Part shown: positions 1-8,683 of the stretch, one piece after another
How positions within the stretch are numbered: the stretch's first letter is position 1
How the letters are laid out: every line of letters begins with the position of its first letter
Source: Actinopolymorpha sp. NPDC004070
GTDB lineage: Bacteria > Actinomycetota > Actinomycetes > Propionibacteriales > Actinopolymorphaceae
DNA: 64,000 nucleotides
Assembly (NCBI RefSeq): GCF_040610475.1
Contig: NZ_JBEXMJ010000010.1
Location: 1 to 64,000 of the forward strand
Direction of reading: 5' to 3'
Notes under the pieces: generated by a model
The model's database searches: none
Told to the model about the DNA's origin: nothing
What the model saw: only the letters and a program-made list of their open reading frames with translations
Program-made: the position numbers and the translations under genes

Positions 1-618
1 ATCCCCCACATCAAGCAGGCTCACATCGAACGTCCCACCACCCAGATCGAACACCAGGACCGTCTCATGCCCCTTCTTGTCCAACCCATACGCCAGCGCC
101 GCCGCCGTCGGCTCGTTGATGATCCGCAACACCTCAAGACCCGCGATCCGCCCCGCATCCTTGGTCGCCTGACGCTGCGCATCGTTGAAATACGCCGGCA
201 CCGTGATAACCGCCTCGTTCACCTTCTCACCAAGGAACTTCCCCGCATCCTCAGCCAACTTCCGCAACACCAGCGCAGAAATCTCCTCCGGCGAATACAA
301 CTTCCCATGCACGCTGAACCGCACCGCACCATCCGGGCCGGGCACCACATCAAACGACACCGCATGAACCTCGCTACTCACCTCCTCAAACCGCCGCCCA
401 ATGAACCGCTTCGCCGACGTGATCGTCCCCTTCGGATTCAAGATCGCCTGCCGCCGCGCCAACTGACCCACCAACCGCTCACCACCCTCGGTGAACGCCA
501 CCACCGACGGCGTCGTCCGCTGCCCCTCCGCATTCGGAACCACAGTGGCCGTCCCATCCACCACCGCAGCAATCACCGAATTCGTCGTACCCAGATCGAT
601 ACCAACCGCTTTCGCCAT
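1..618 (-). CDS. dnaK: Chaperone protein DnaK (Hsp70), N-terminal part
   Basis: Partial gene: 206 N-terminal residues are present and the rest lies off the left edge. The reverse strand opens with [17 protein letters not shown], the Hsp70 phosphate-1 motif. It also contains [29 protein letters not shown] and [13 protein letters not shown], the conserved nucleotide-binding-domain segments, so this is the ATPase half of an ATP-dependent protein-folding chaperone. The start ATG is at 618. I see no HspR (HAIR) site CTTGAGT-N7-ACTCAAG in the 340 bp upstream, although HAIR is common in front of actinobacterial dnaK operons. Codons such as GAT, CAT, GGT, TTG and TAT are frequent, unlike the C-ending codons of the neighbours. 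This may be a second, divergent dnaK copy, but grpE/dnaJ context is out of view. Confidence 0.96.
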   Translation of the reverse strand, partial: MAKAVGIDLGTTNSVIAAVVDGTATVVPNAEGQRTTPSVVAFTEGGERLVGQLARRQAILNPKGTITSAKRFIGRRFEEVSSEVHAVSFDVVPGPDGAVRFSVHGKLYSPEEISALVLRKLAEDAGKFLGEKVNEAVITVPAYFNDAQRQATKDAGRIAGLEVLRIINEPTAAALAYGLDKKGHETVLVFDLGGGTFDVSLLDVGD

Positions 619-962
619 GATGTCCGTCCTCACGTGGGGTCTCGGTCCAGTGTTCGCCGCCCAAGCGGGCAACAACAGACGCAGCGGCCGGAGTGGGATC
701 CAAGTACCCGGCGGGCCGGGACTGCGAAGCTGCAGGTCTCCTGTGCACCGGGACCTTCGGGTTCACCCGGATGGGGTGGCGCGGGCGCACCGCACCCGCC
801 CGCACGCTGGAGCACGTACGCGGCGCACCCCCAGCACGCTCGCCGAGCGGTGGCAGGAGTTCACCCCGTCCGGGTGAGGTGGCGGGCCGGGGTCTGCACG
901 CAGCGTGGTGTGTGGACCCCTCCGTCGAACGGAGGGCGCGAACCACCAGGGGGTTATGGGCC
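619..962. other. Divergent intergenic region dnaK / DUF7144 gene
   Basis: 344 bp between two divergently transcribed genes, so promoters for both must lie here. No convincing -35/-10 pair or HAIR/CIRCE operator was recognised. The clearest structure is a perfect hairpin at 918-936 (CCCTCCGT, loop CGA, ACGGAGGG), about 26 nt before the rightward ATG, which would sit in its leader. No gene is supported here. Confidence 0.5.
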
Positions 963-1565
963 ATGACTGAACACGGCGACATGGGCACGCCGGCGCAGGA
1001 AGGTCGCCAGCGGGCACAGCAGGCACAGGGCCAGGCCGAGCACGCGCGTGACACCGGGCGCGAGACGGGCCAGACCAAGCAGGCGGAAGCCCAGGCCACG
1101 GTGCCCAAGGCACGCCGGTCCGCCGAGGCCGAAGCCGAGGGGCGAGGTGGCCGAATGAGCACCATGCCCGAGGCGGCAGCGCAAGGCGTCGGCTGGCTGG
1201 TCTACGCCGGAGTCGTCCTGATCGTCCTGGGATGCCTCCAGGCGATCTGGGGCTTCACCAGCCTGTTCAAGACGACCTACTTCCTGGTCGCCAGCAGCGG
1301 ACTGATCATTCCCTGGGGCTACACCGCCTGGGGATGGTTCCACATCGGGCTGGCCGCCCTGCTCGTGGTCACCGGTCTCGCGCTCCTCGCGGGACAGACC
1401 TGGGCACGGTACGCCGGTATCGTGATCGCGGCGATCAGCCTGCTGGCGAACTTCCTCGCGCTCGCGGCGTTCCCGATCTGGTCGGCCATCATGATCGCGG
1501 TCGACATCCTCGTCATCTACGCCCTGTCGGTGCACGGCCGCGAACTCTCGGCGCTGCGTGACTGA
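963..1565 (+). CDS. DUF7144 family membrane protein
   Basis: 200 aa if started at ATG 963, which has GGGGG a few bases upstream. Residues 1-64 are polar, Gln/Ala/Arg/Glu-rich and probably disordered. The remainder has four hydrophobic segments, starting at GWLVYAGVVLIVLG, with the YTAWGWFHIG loop typical of the small actinobacterial DUF7144 membrane family. A second in-frame ATG at 1155 (MSTMPEAAA) would give only the membrane domain of about 136 aa and is a plausible alternative start. Function is unknown. The gene is isolated, with dnaK divergent upstream and a strong terminator downstream. Confidence 0.8.
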   Translation: MTEHGDMGTPAQEGRQRAQQAQGQAEHARDTGRETGQTKQAEAQATVPKARRSAEAEAEGRGGRMSTMPEAAAQGVGWLVYAGVVLIVLGCLQAIWGFTSLFKTTYFLVASSGLIIPWGYTAWGWFHIGLAALLVVTGLALLAGQTWARYAGIVIAAISLLANFLALAAFPIWSAIMIAVDILVIYALSVHGRELSALRD

Positions 1566-1591
1566 CCGGGAGAAGCAAGCACTCGAAAAGC

Positions 1592-1635
1592 AGCGGCCGG
1601 GACGGTGCCGGGAAACCGGGACCGTCCCGGCCGCT
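1592..1635. terminator. Strong bidirectional hairpin terminator
   Basis: Perfect 15-bp stem AGCGGCCGGGACGGT / ACCGTCCCGGCCGCT (1592-1606 / 1621-1635). Inside it, CCGG-GAAA-CCGG can form a nested GNRA-capped stem. It lies between two convergent genes (ending at 1565 and 1664), as expected for a shared terminator. There is no long T-tract, which is usual in high-G+C actinobacteria. Confidence 0.8.
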
Positions 1636-1663
1636 ATGTCCGGATGCCTTTGAAACAAGGCAA

Positions 1664-4645
1664 TCAGCGCAACAGGTCGATCTGCAGAGCGCGGGCGATC
1701 GCCTCTCGCCGGGAGGTCACCCCGAGCTTGCGGTAGAGCGTGCGCAAGTGTGACTTGACAGTGTTCACCGACAGGCACAGGTCCTGGGCGATCTCCTCGT
1801 TGGTCAGGTGGGAGGGCAGGTAGCGCAGGACCGCGCGCTCGCTCGCGGTGAGCCGGATCGCCTGTTCGCTCGGCTTGGCCTTCCAGCCGGCCGCCGGGGC
1901 CACGTCGAACCGGTGCAGCAGCGCACTGCGGAACGCCGCGTGCCGGCCTTCCGGCGCCACCACCACGGTGAGCAGCGCGCGCACTCCCCGGCCGGCGTCG
2001 AGGAAGACCCGGACCAGCTCGTCGCGCTCGGCCAGTGCGAGAGCGCGTTCGAGGTACTCACCCGCCGGCGCCTGGGCACCCAGCCGGCGCTGCGCGGTCG
2101 CCGCCACCAGCAGGGCAGCCACGGTGTCCAGCGGGGCCGGAGACCTCTCGGCGTCCAGACACGGCGCGACGGAGGCGAGCGCCGCGGCGGGTTCGCCAGT
2201 CGCCAGCAACGTGCGTCCCTCGGCGACGAGTACGGCCGCGGGCGGGTCGGCGTCCGCCTGGGCGCCGTCCGCCCGGGCGCTGCCGGCCGGAGCGGTTCCG
2301 GCGCGCAGCCCGCCGAGGAGTTCAGCGGCCCGCTCGGCCGCTCCCTCATGGGTGGAGATCTCCACCTCGAGCAGTGTGGCCGCCTGGTCGACCACAGGAT
2401 GCAGCCGGCCGGCGGCGTCCCTGGTCGCGGCGAGTTCGGTCCGCGCCGCCCCGAGGTCGCCGCGGTAGAGCAGGATCCGGGCGCGGAGTACTCCGAGCAG
2501 GTCGCCCACCGGCGGGTCGGCGGGATCGTCGGCGGCCGCAGGAGGTCTCGCGTCCATCCGGTCGGCCGGGTCCGTGGGGCTCGCGCCGTCGGTTCCCGCC
2601 GCGGCCGTGGCCGTGGACGCGGTGGACGCCGCGATCCGGGTTCCCCCGTGACGGTGGTGTTCGAGGAGTGCCCAGGCCTGGTCGAGCCGGTCCCGTTCCA
2701 GCTCGATCGCGGCGCGGGCCAGGTCCCGTACGAGCGAGAGGCCCGGCCGGGTGTCGGGTGCCCGCTCGCCGGCCGGGCCCGCCTCCGCGCCGGCGGGACG
2801 GGAGCCCGGCGCTCCGCCTCCACGTTCCGCCCCGGCGCGCAGCGCCTCCTCGGCCGCCGCCAGCCGGCCCTCCAGCGCGTTCAGCAGGGCCAGCCAGTCG
2901 CGCGTACGACATTCCCAGCGGTGCAGCCCACCAGCGGTCAACCGGCCGAGAGCGTGCGCGAACGCCTCCTTCGCCGCGGGCAGATCACCGCGCCAGAGGT
3001 CGGCGACCCCGACCCAGTACGCCAGCGCGCCCACGTCGGCCTGGCGGTCCGCGGCGACCCCCGCCGTGCGGGCCCGGTCGAGAAGCTCGCGGCCGCGCGC
3101 CACGTCCGCCGGTGCGACCCGGCCGCGCAGGCAGGTCTGCCGGAGCCGCAGCTGCGCGGTGCGCAACGACCGGACGAGCACCTGCCGCCCGTCCGCGTCA
3201 TCGGCATCCTCAGCCTCGTCTCCGTCGTCCGTCCTGTCGGTGGCGGGGCGTACCTCCTCGGCCAGCCGGAGCAGGGCCTCCGCGCCGTCCGGGTCGCCCG
3301 CGTTCAGCCGTACGTGCGCGCATGCGGCGGCGAGATCGGCGTGCGCGGCGACGTCCTGCGCGGGGATCGACGCCAGCAGCGGCTCGAGCTCGGCCCCCTC
3401 GCCGTTGGCGAAGACGCGGTTGCCGTCCCGCCCGAGGATCTCGCCGGTGAGCGCCCAGTCCCGCGCGGCCCCCGCACAGCGCACCGCATCCGCCACCATC
3501 CCGGCACCCGCGTACCACCGCGCGGCACGGCACCGAAGCTCCGGCTCCTGCGCCGGCCGTTCCCGGCGCAGCCGGTACGTCAGGAACTCCCGCAGCAGCG
3601 GCGCGTACGTGAACCACACCCGCCCCGCGCCGACGCCGTTGACCAGTGCGTTGTCCCGGTCGAGTGCCTCCAGCGTCAGGGCGCCGTCGCACTCGCCGGT
3701 CATCGCGTCGGCGAGGTTCCCGCACACCGGCTCGACCAGGCAGGTCGCCAGCAGGAACTCCCGGACCAGGGGCGGTTGCGGGCGCAGGATCTCGTCGTCG
3801 AGGTATCCGGCGACCAGCGGCTCGTCGCCGGTGAAGCCCGCCAGGTCCCGATCCGCCGCCGGTTGTGCCTGCCACCACAGGGCGGCCAGCCGCAGTCCGG
3901 TCGTCCAGCCCTCGGTACGCCGCCACACCCGGGAGATCTGGGTGTCGTCGGCCTGGACGCCGTAGGCCGCCAGCAGCTCGCGGGCCTCCTCCCAGGTGCA
4001 GGCCAGGTCGGCCGAACCGAGGTCGGCGAGCTCACCCGCCACCCGCAGCCGGGCCAGCGGAAGCGCCGGCTGTCCGCGCCCGGCGAGCACCAGCCGCAGG
4101 CTCGCCGGGCCGTGCCGGAGCACTGTCTCCAGTCCGGCCAGTAGCCGCCAGTCGGTGATCTCGTGCGCCTGGTCCACGATCAGGACCACGGGTTCGCGTA
4201 GCTGGGCCGCCGCGTCCAGGAACCGCCGCGGGAACTCCTCACCGCCCAGATCCGACCCGCCGAGGTCGGCAAGGACCGCCGCGTCCTCGGCGCCGCACGC
4301 ACGCCGCAGGGACTCCACGACGTACGCCCAGAAGAACTTCGGCTCGTTGTCGCCTCTGTCGAACGAAACCCAGGCCGCACGCTGGTTGGCAGACCAGCGC
4401 AGCCACGAGGCGAGCAACATCGTCTTGCCCGTACCCGCGGAGGCGTTCACGACCGTCACCCGGCGCTCCGTGGCGGCGGTCAGCGCGGCGAACAACCGTG
4501 GGCGCGGGAGCACCGGCACGGTCGGCGCGGGCACCGTCACCTTGGCGTCAAGGAAACCCTGCAGTGCGGACGACGGACGGCGTGCGTGCGGGATCAGCGA
4601 GGATGTCGAGGAGCCCACGCCGCCCGTCTCGGACCTCGCAGGCAT
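1664..4645 (-). CDS. Large ATP-binding LuxR-family regulator (LAL/MalT-like)
   Basis: 993 aa from ATG 4645, which has a G-rich Shine-Dalgarno (GGAAGGGGAGGGGA) directly upstream. The frame is open to a GTG at 4756 without such a site. A P-loop NASAGTGKT at about residues 67-75 begins a STAND-type ATPase domain resembling MalT. A long Ala/Leu-rich TPR-like middle follows, with an acidic stretch and a low-complexity linker. The last ~65 residues form a LuxR helix-turn-helix (LTASERAVLRYLPS, TNEEIAQDLCLSVNTVKSHL). Family members are ligand- and ATP-controlled activators. The target genes are unknown; the next gene in the same direction lies upstream, so self or distant regulation is possible. The upstream gap carries repeated motifs. 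Confidence 0.9.
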   Translation of the reverse strand: MPARSETGGVGSSTSSLIPHARRPSSALQGFLDAKVTVPAPTVPVLPRPRLFAALTAATERRVTVVNASAGTGKTMLLASWLRWSANQRAAWVSFDRGDNEPKFFWAYVVESLRRACGAEDAAVLADLGGSDLGGEEFPRRFLDAAAQLREPVVLIVDQAHEITDWRLLAGLETVLRHGPASLRLVLAGRGQPALPLARLRVAGELADLGSADLACTWEEARELLAAYGVQADDTQISRVWRRTEGWTTGLRLAALWWQAQPAADRDLAGFTGDEPLVAGYLDDEILRPQPPLVREFLLATCLVEPVCGNLADAMTGECDGALTLEALDRDNALVNGVGAGRVWFTYAPLLREFLTYRLRRERPAQEPELRCRAARWYAGAGMVADAVRCAGAARDWALTGEILGRDGNRVFANGEGAELEPLLASIPAQDVAAHADLAAACAHVRLNAGDPDGAEALLRLAEEVRPATDRTDDGDEAEDADDADGRQVLVRSLRTAQLRLRQTCLRGRVAPADVARGRELLDRARTAGVAADRQADVGALAYWVGVADLWRGDLPAAKEAFAHALGRLTAGGLHRWECRTRDWLALLNALEGRLAAAEEALRAGAERGGGAPGSRPAGAEAGPAGERAPDTRPGLSLVRDLARAAIELERDRLDQAWALLEHHRHGGTRIAASTASTATAAAGTDGASPTDPADRMDARPPAAADDPADPPVGDLLGVLRARILLYRGDLGAARTELAATRDAAGRLHPVVDQAATLLEVEISTHEGAAERAAELLGGLRAGTAPAGSARADGAQADADPPAAVLVAEGRTLLATGEPAAALASVAPCLDAERSPAPLDTVAALLVAATAQRRLGAQAPAGEYLERALALAERDELVRVFLDAGRGVRALLTVVVAPEGRHAAFRSALLHRFDVAPAAGWKAKPSEQAIRLTASERAVLRYLPSHLTNEEIAQDLCLSVNTVKSHLRTLYRKLGVTSRREAIARALQIDLLR

Positions 4646-5180
4646 TCCCCTCCCCTTCCGCCCCAGAGAACGCGACGCAGCCCACCCAGTACGGGTGACG
4701 GCCGGGAACCTTCTTCGACTATGGCCCGCGACCACCGGGTCCCGCACCTTTTTCACATTGTTGACCGGAGGCCGGACCCTTATGGAAAGACAATCACCAA
4801 TTGTTCGACAAAGGACAGATCACGACAGTCCGGGTTGACCGGAACATGAACGCCCGCCGCCTCTGACTCCTTCCCCACAAGGCGATCCGGTCGATTGGAG
4901 ACGATTCGGGAACACGCGGCCGAACGAACACGGACCGCCCGGAGGGCACCCGATCGAGCCGACTCACATGCGCCCTGCCGAAATGCGTCTGCGGAATTCG
5001 TACCGCCAAATTCGTACCGCCAAAATTCGTACTGCCGAACACAGAGCTGGAATGCGCGCTGCCGAAATACCAGGCCGGGCACGGAAGTGATCATGAATGG
5101 AATGTCACCCGCCGGTCGTTCGGGTCGCGCACAGCAGGGCGCGCCCGCGGTCGGTGCATCTCGACCTACCGGAACGTGCT
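4646..5180. other. Long upstream region of the LAL regulator
   Basis: 535 bp between the end of the VirD4-like gene and the chosen start of the LuxR/LAL gene, both leftward. It is visibly less G+C-rich than the surroundings, especially 4740-5100. It holds three copies of AATTCGTACYGCC and degenerate relatives on either side. Short frames crossing it have no coding character. It probably contains the regulator's promoter and control sites. Confidence 0.55.
4995..5036. repeat. Three iterated copies of AATTCGTACYGCC
   Basis: Copies start at 4995, 5009 and 5024 (spacing 14 and 15 bp): AATTCGTACCGCC twice and AATTCGTACTGCC once. Weaker relatives (AATGCGTCTGCGG near 4982, AATGCGCGCTGCCGAA near 5052) flank them. 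On the reverse strand the unit reads GGCGGTACGAATT and lies some 350 bp upstream of the LAL regulator start. Direct iterons at about 1.4 helical turns suggest a multi-site binding region, but nothing proves a protein partner. Confidence 0.7.
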
Positions 5181-7499
5181 TCAGTCCGGGCGCTCGTCCC
5201 GGTCCGGCCGGCGGCGGAACATCCCCTCCCACCGCTCGCGCGGCAACTGGTCCTCACGCGGTACGTACTCCTCGCGAACGTCGTACTCCTCCGCGGCCCG
5301 GTGCCCCTCGGTCGCCGAGCCGCCGCCGGAAGGCAGGTCGTCGCGCACCAGATCGTTGTCGCGCATCAGGTCGTCGTCGCGCATCAGGTCGTCGTGCGTC
5401 ACCTGGTCGGCGGAGGGGACCGGCTCACCGCCGGGTGCACTCTGCCCGGCCGAGGCGCGCGGCAGACCGGTGGGTTCCGGCAACTCGCGGCCTGCGAACG
5501 CCGCCACGTCCGGCAGCCCCGTCGACCGGGCCAGCCGCGCGCGGAGCTCCTCTCCCACCCGCGGACCGATCTCCCCCACCTCGAACTCCGGCTTGCGAAG
5601 AGACGTCGTCGTGTCGCGTTGTTCCTGGGAGAGTTCGGGCTCGCAGTCGCCCAGCCGGGGGCTGCCCGGGTCGCGAGGGTCGACGAGCACGAACGCCGTC
5701 GGCGACAGCGACTGCAGGAACGCGGGCTCCACGCTGAACTCGTACACCCGCTGGTAGCCCATCGCCTGGCCCTCGGTGGTGGCGGACTGCTCCGACCGGC
5801 TGGTTCCGGTGGTCGCCGACGTGCTCCGCCCGGTGGAGGTCGAGGACTGGTCCATCCTGGTGCGGGCACCGGAGTCGTGCGGGAAGTCCATCAGCGCGCC
5901 GTAGTGGTACTCCCGGCTGCGCGACCACTGCCGCCCGCTGGTCTTGGCCTGCTGGTCGCTCACGCTGTCGGCGCGGGACGTGCCCACCGTCGTGGCCAGG
6001 CCGGCACTGCGCGACACCGTGAACTGGCTGAGCACCAGGCGGTGGTCTCGGCCGATGAACGCCGCGGCCTGCTCGGCCTCCCGCGCGTTGCCGAGCCGCA
6101 GGAACATCACCGCCTCTCCGCCGCCGAGCACCTCCACCGCGTCCTCGCGCAGGTGCCGGAAGAGCAGTACGAGGCGGACACCGCGCCGGCGGGCCAGCCG
6201 GTCCAGGCGTTCGATGTGCGTACGACGGAACCGGTCCGCGCCGACCAGCGCCACCACCCGGCGGGATGACGTGTCACCGTCCTCCGCACCGCGCAGGCGG
6301 TACAGCAGCACCTGGAACACCACGTGGGCGAGCAGGTCACCGGCCAGGTCGCCGACGCGTTCGGACAGCTCCCAGACCTTCAGGGCGGGAGACTCGGCGG
6401 CGCCGGGCGAGGACGACCGGACGCGCATACGGGACTGCGAGCCGGCCTCGGCGCCGGCACCCGCCTCGGCGCCGGCCCGGGACTCCGACTCCAGCGCCGC
6501 GAGCCGCTGCAACGCCGCGGCCAGCCGGAACAACCGGGCCTCGGTGGACCGCCGGGCACCCTCGCCCAGCAGGCCGGCCAGCCGGTCGTACTCCTCCCGC
6601 GTCAACTGCTGCGGGCAGGCCTCCTGGTAGGCCACCACCCGGACGGCAGCGTGCAGCCGGGTGAACGTCAGCGGGCCGCGAAGACAACCGCAGACCTGTT
6701 CGATCAGCGTGGCGTCAAGCGTGCGATCGCCGCCCGGACCCCGCTCGCGTTCGGTCACGTGCACCGCCTCCGCGACCACCCCGCCGACGTCCTCGGCGGA
6801 CAGGCCGGCGAGCAGGCCGAGGTCAGCCAGTCCGTCGGGAAGCAGGACCTCCTCGACCCTCCGGCGATCCTCGCGGGCCCGCCGGGTCACCGGGTGGGAG
6901 ATGCCGTCCTGGGACAGGTCCACCACCGTGACCTCGGCGCCGGTGTCCAGCAGCGAACCCGCCACGCTCAGCAGCAGCGCGCCCGCACCCTCGGGATCAC
7001 CGCCGTAGACGTCGACCCGGTGGGTGGTCACCGGACGCACCGGCTCCCAGCGCTGGGGGCGCTCGGCGGCCGTCCGTACGCGTTCGTGCTCTGCTCGCCG
7101 GCGTGCCCAGTCGCGGGTCTGGGCGAGCACGGGACCCTGGTCGGCAAGCACGGAGCGCCGCCAGCGGCGGTAGCGCAGGTCGCTCCACCACGGCAGGGCG
7201 AGCGGGCGGACGGTGAAGTAGCCCACGACCGCCGTGACCACGCCGAGAATCCCGGTCGTCCAGTGCCCGACGTCGCCGGTCAGCGCCGTGGACAGCCACG
7301 TCGCACCGGCGCACAGGGCGAGCCCGCAGACCCGGCGTACGTGCGACCACCAGCCGAGCGGCGTGCGGTCGCGGCGACCGGCCAGCCTGGTCAGCCACGG
7401 CGCGTCGGCGGGTGGGAGTCCGGGTGGCTGGTCGGTGAAGGGCTTCGGCGGCGCCACCTCGGGCGCCCGCAGCTCCCAGCCCCACCGCTCGCCGGTCAC
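5181..7499 (-). CDS. Membrane-anchored, degenerate VirD4/HerA-like protein
   Basis: 772 aa. The GTG start at 7499 overlaps the upstream stop as GTGA. Two transmembrane segments lie near residues 55-100. The strand-loop-strand where a P-loop would be reads YGGDPEGAGALLL and lacks the Walker lysine; the following strand is VTVVDLSQD. A Walker-B-like segment VVALVGADRF is followed by GVRLVLLFRHLRE, then LGNAREAEQAAAFIG and a Ser/Thr-rich stretch, a layout I associate with VirD4/TraG-type proteins. The C-terminus has tandem Asp/Arg repeats (DDLMRDDDLMRDNDLVRDD). It is probably a non-hydrolysing relative of the FtsK/HerA superfamily. The role is unknown; the zinc-ribbon gene directly upstream is its likely partner. 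The fold assignment rests on motif layout only. Confidence 0.75.
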   Translation of the reverse strand: MTGERWGWELRAPEVAPPKPFTDQPPGLPPADAPWLTRLAGRRDRTPLGWWSHVRRVCGLALCAGATWLSTALTGDVGHWTTGILGVVTAVVGYFTVRPLALPWWSDLRYRRWRRSVLADQGPVLAQTRDWARRRAEHERVRTAAERPQRWEPVRPVTTHRVDVYGGDPEGAGALLLSVAGSLLDTGAEVTVVDLSQDGISHPVTRRAREDRRRVEEVLLPDGLADLGLLAGLSAEDVGGVVAEAVHVTERERGPGGDRTLDATLIEQVCGCLRGPLTFTRLHAAVRVVAYQEACPQQLTREEYDRLAGLLGEGARRSTEARLFRLAAALQRLAALESESRAGAEAGAGAEAGSQSRMRVRSSSPGAAESPALKVWELSERVGDLAGDLLAHVVFQVLLYRLRGAEDGDTSSRRVVALVGADRFRRTHIERLDRLARRRGVRLVLLFRHLREDAVEVLGGGEAVMFLRLGNAREAEQAAAFIGRDHRLVLSQFTVSRSAGLATTVGTSRADSVSDQQAKTSGRQWSRSREYHYGALMDFPHDSGARTRMDQSSTSTGRSTSATTGTSRSEQSATTEGQAMGYQRVYEFSVEPAFLQSLSPTAFVLVDPRDPGSPRLGDCEPELSQEQRDTTTSLRKPEFEVGEIGPRVGEELRARLARSTGLPDVAAFAGRELPEPTGLPRASAGQSAPGGEPVPSADQVTHDDLMRDDDLMRDNDLVRDDLPSGGGSATEGHRAAEEYDVREEYVPREDQLPRERWEGMFRRRPDRDERPD

Positions 7500-8329
7500 C
7501 GGTCCGCGCCCCGGTCGGTGGCCCGGTCGGCGGTGTCGGCGGTGGCACGGGGTGTGGCCGGCCAGTCGGCGAACAACCCGGCACCCGAACCCAGCTCGGC
7601 CAGCTCGCGTTCGGCCCGGGCCGACTCCTCCGCCGCGATCCGGCCCCGCTCGTCCCGCTCCGCATCGTCGGCCGGTGCGAACCTGCGCGCACATCCACGG
7701 CAGTGGAGTACGCCGTACGCCGACCATTCGCCACAGCCGCGGCAGTGACGGCACTCCAGCCAGGTACGGCGTTCCTCGATCACCTGGCGGAGCGCGACCG
7801 CGCGTTCCCAGCGTTCGCGGCTCTGCGCCAGCACCCGCGACAGGTCGGCGTCGGGCAGCGTTCGCGCACCTGCGGACTCCGCGGCGTCCACCACGCGGCG
7901 CAGGGCTCGGCGGGCACGGATGGAGGCCGCCGACTCCGCTCCCACGGTCACCACCAGGGGATACCACCCGAGGACCACCAGCAGCAGCGAGTCACCGCCC
8001 GGATGTCTCCACTGCCGACGTAGCACCGGCAGGCCGGGCTCGGCGTCGGCCTCGGCGTTGACCACCTGCCAGGTGCGCTCGCCCCGGCCGGCCCGGATCT
8101 CGCCGGTGTCGTTTCCCTCACCGCCGACCTGGCCGCGGACCGCCCGGTCGAGGAGTTCGCGGTGATGCTCGTCCAGATGCGGCACCGGAAACACCAGATG
8201 CGCGTACGAACGACCGACCCACGGCTTGCGCGCGGACTCCCGGTCGGCGTCGTGTGCGTTCGGGAGGAGCGAGCGCGGCACGCCGGCAGACCGGCCACGC
8301 GCCGGCGTGTTGGTCACCCCGGTCCTCAT
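7496..8329 (-). CDS. Zinc-ribbon protein of unknown function
   Basis: 277 aa from ATG 8329, preceded by GTGAGGCGG; a GTG at 8338 in the same frame lacks a ribosome site. An N-terminal region with YAHLVFPVPHLDEHHRELLDRA is followed by a hydrophobic strand-rich stretch (SLLLVVLGWYPLVVTVG). A charged helical segment comes next, then CRHCRGCG...CRGCA near residues 193-213, a compact zinc-ribbon-like cluster. The tail is Ala/Glu/Arg-rich. It overlaps the next gene by 4 bp, so the two are almost certainly co-translated. I do not recognise the family. Confidence 0.7.
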   Translation of the reverse strand: MRTGVTNTPARGRSAGVPRSLLPNAHDADRESARKPWVGRSYAHLVFPVPHLDEHHRELLDRAVRGQVGGEGNDTGEIRAGRGERTWQVVNAEADAEPGLPVLRRQWRHPGGDSLLLVVLGWYPLVVTVGAESAASIRARRALRRVVDAAESAGARTLPDADLSRVLAQSRERWERAVALRQVIEERRTWLECRHCRGCGEWSAYGVLHCRGCARRFAPADDAERDERGRIAAEESARAERELAELGSGAGLFADWPATPRATADTADRATDRGADR

Positions 8330-8591
8330 CCGCCTCACCCCGTGACGAAGCCGACCGTCGGGCCGGGCGGCGGCCTGGCCGGCCGATGGGTCGCCGGGCC
8401 CGACGAGGAGAAACTTTCGCCCAAGGTACCCCGATTTCGCTCCCGGCGAGACGTATGACCGGCCTGTCGGGAGGCCTGTCGAAGGCGTGCCGGAACAGCT
8501 GCCGAGGACATGCGGAGAGCCCGTTCGGCACCCGTCCCGGCAGGCACGAACGCGGGCCGGCGGGGTGCTCGGCAGCGGTTCGGAGCCGCGC

Positions 8592-8620
8592 TTGACAGCG
8601 GGTCACACGTGCTGGAGGCT
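8592..8620 (+). promoter_or_regulatory. Candidate housekeeping promoter
   Basis: TTGACA at 8592-8597 is separated by 17 bp from GAGGCT at 8615-8620. The -35 is a perfect consensus; the -10 is weak. It lies 64 bp before the rightward start at 8684, within the 354-bp divergent gap 8330-8683, in which I see no other feature. Confidence 0.4.
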
Positions 8621-8683
8621 GCCCGGGACCAAGCGGTCGAACCTTCGTAATCCAACAGCTTTCGCAGGTGGGAGGAACGTTCG

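Noticed and set aside
1808..4144. 778-codon + strand frame opposite the LAL regulator
   Set aside because: Shadow frame: Arg/Gly/Pro-rich with no recognisable motif, opposite a gene with P-loop and LuxR domains.
4780..5232. 150-codon reverse frame upstream of the LAL regulator
   Set aside because: No ribosome site, atypical codon positions, and the FGSTNFGGTN-type peptides merely translate the AATTCGTAC repeats.
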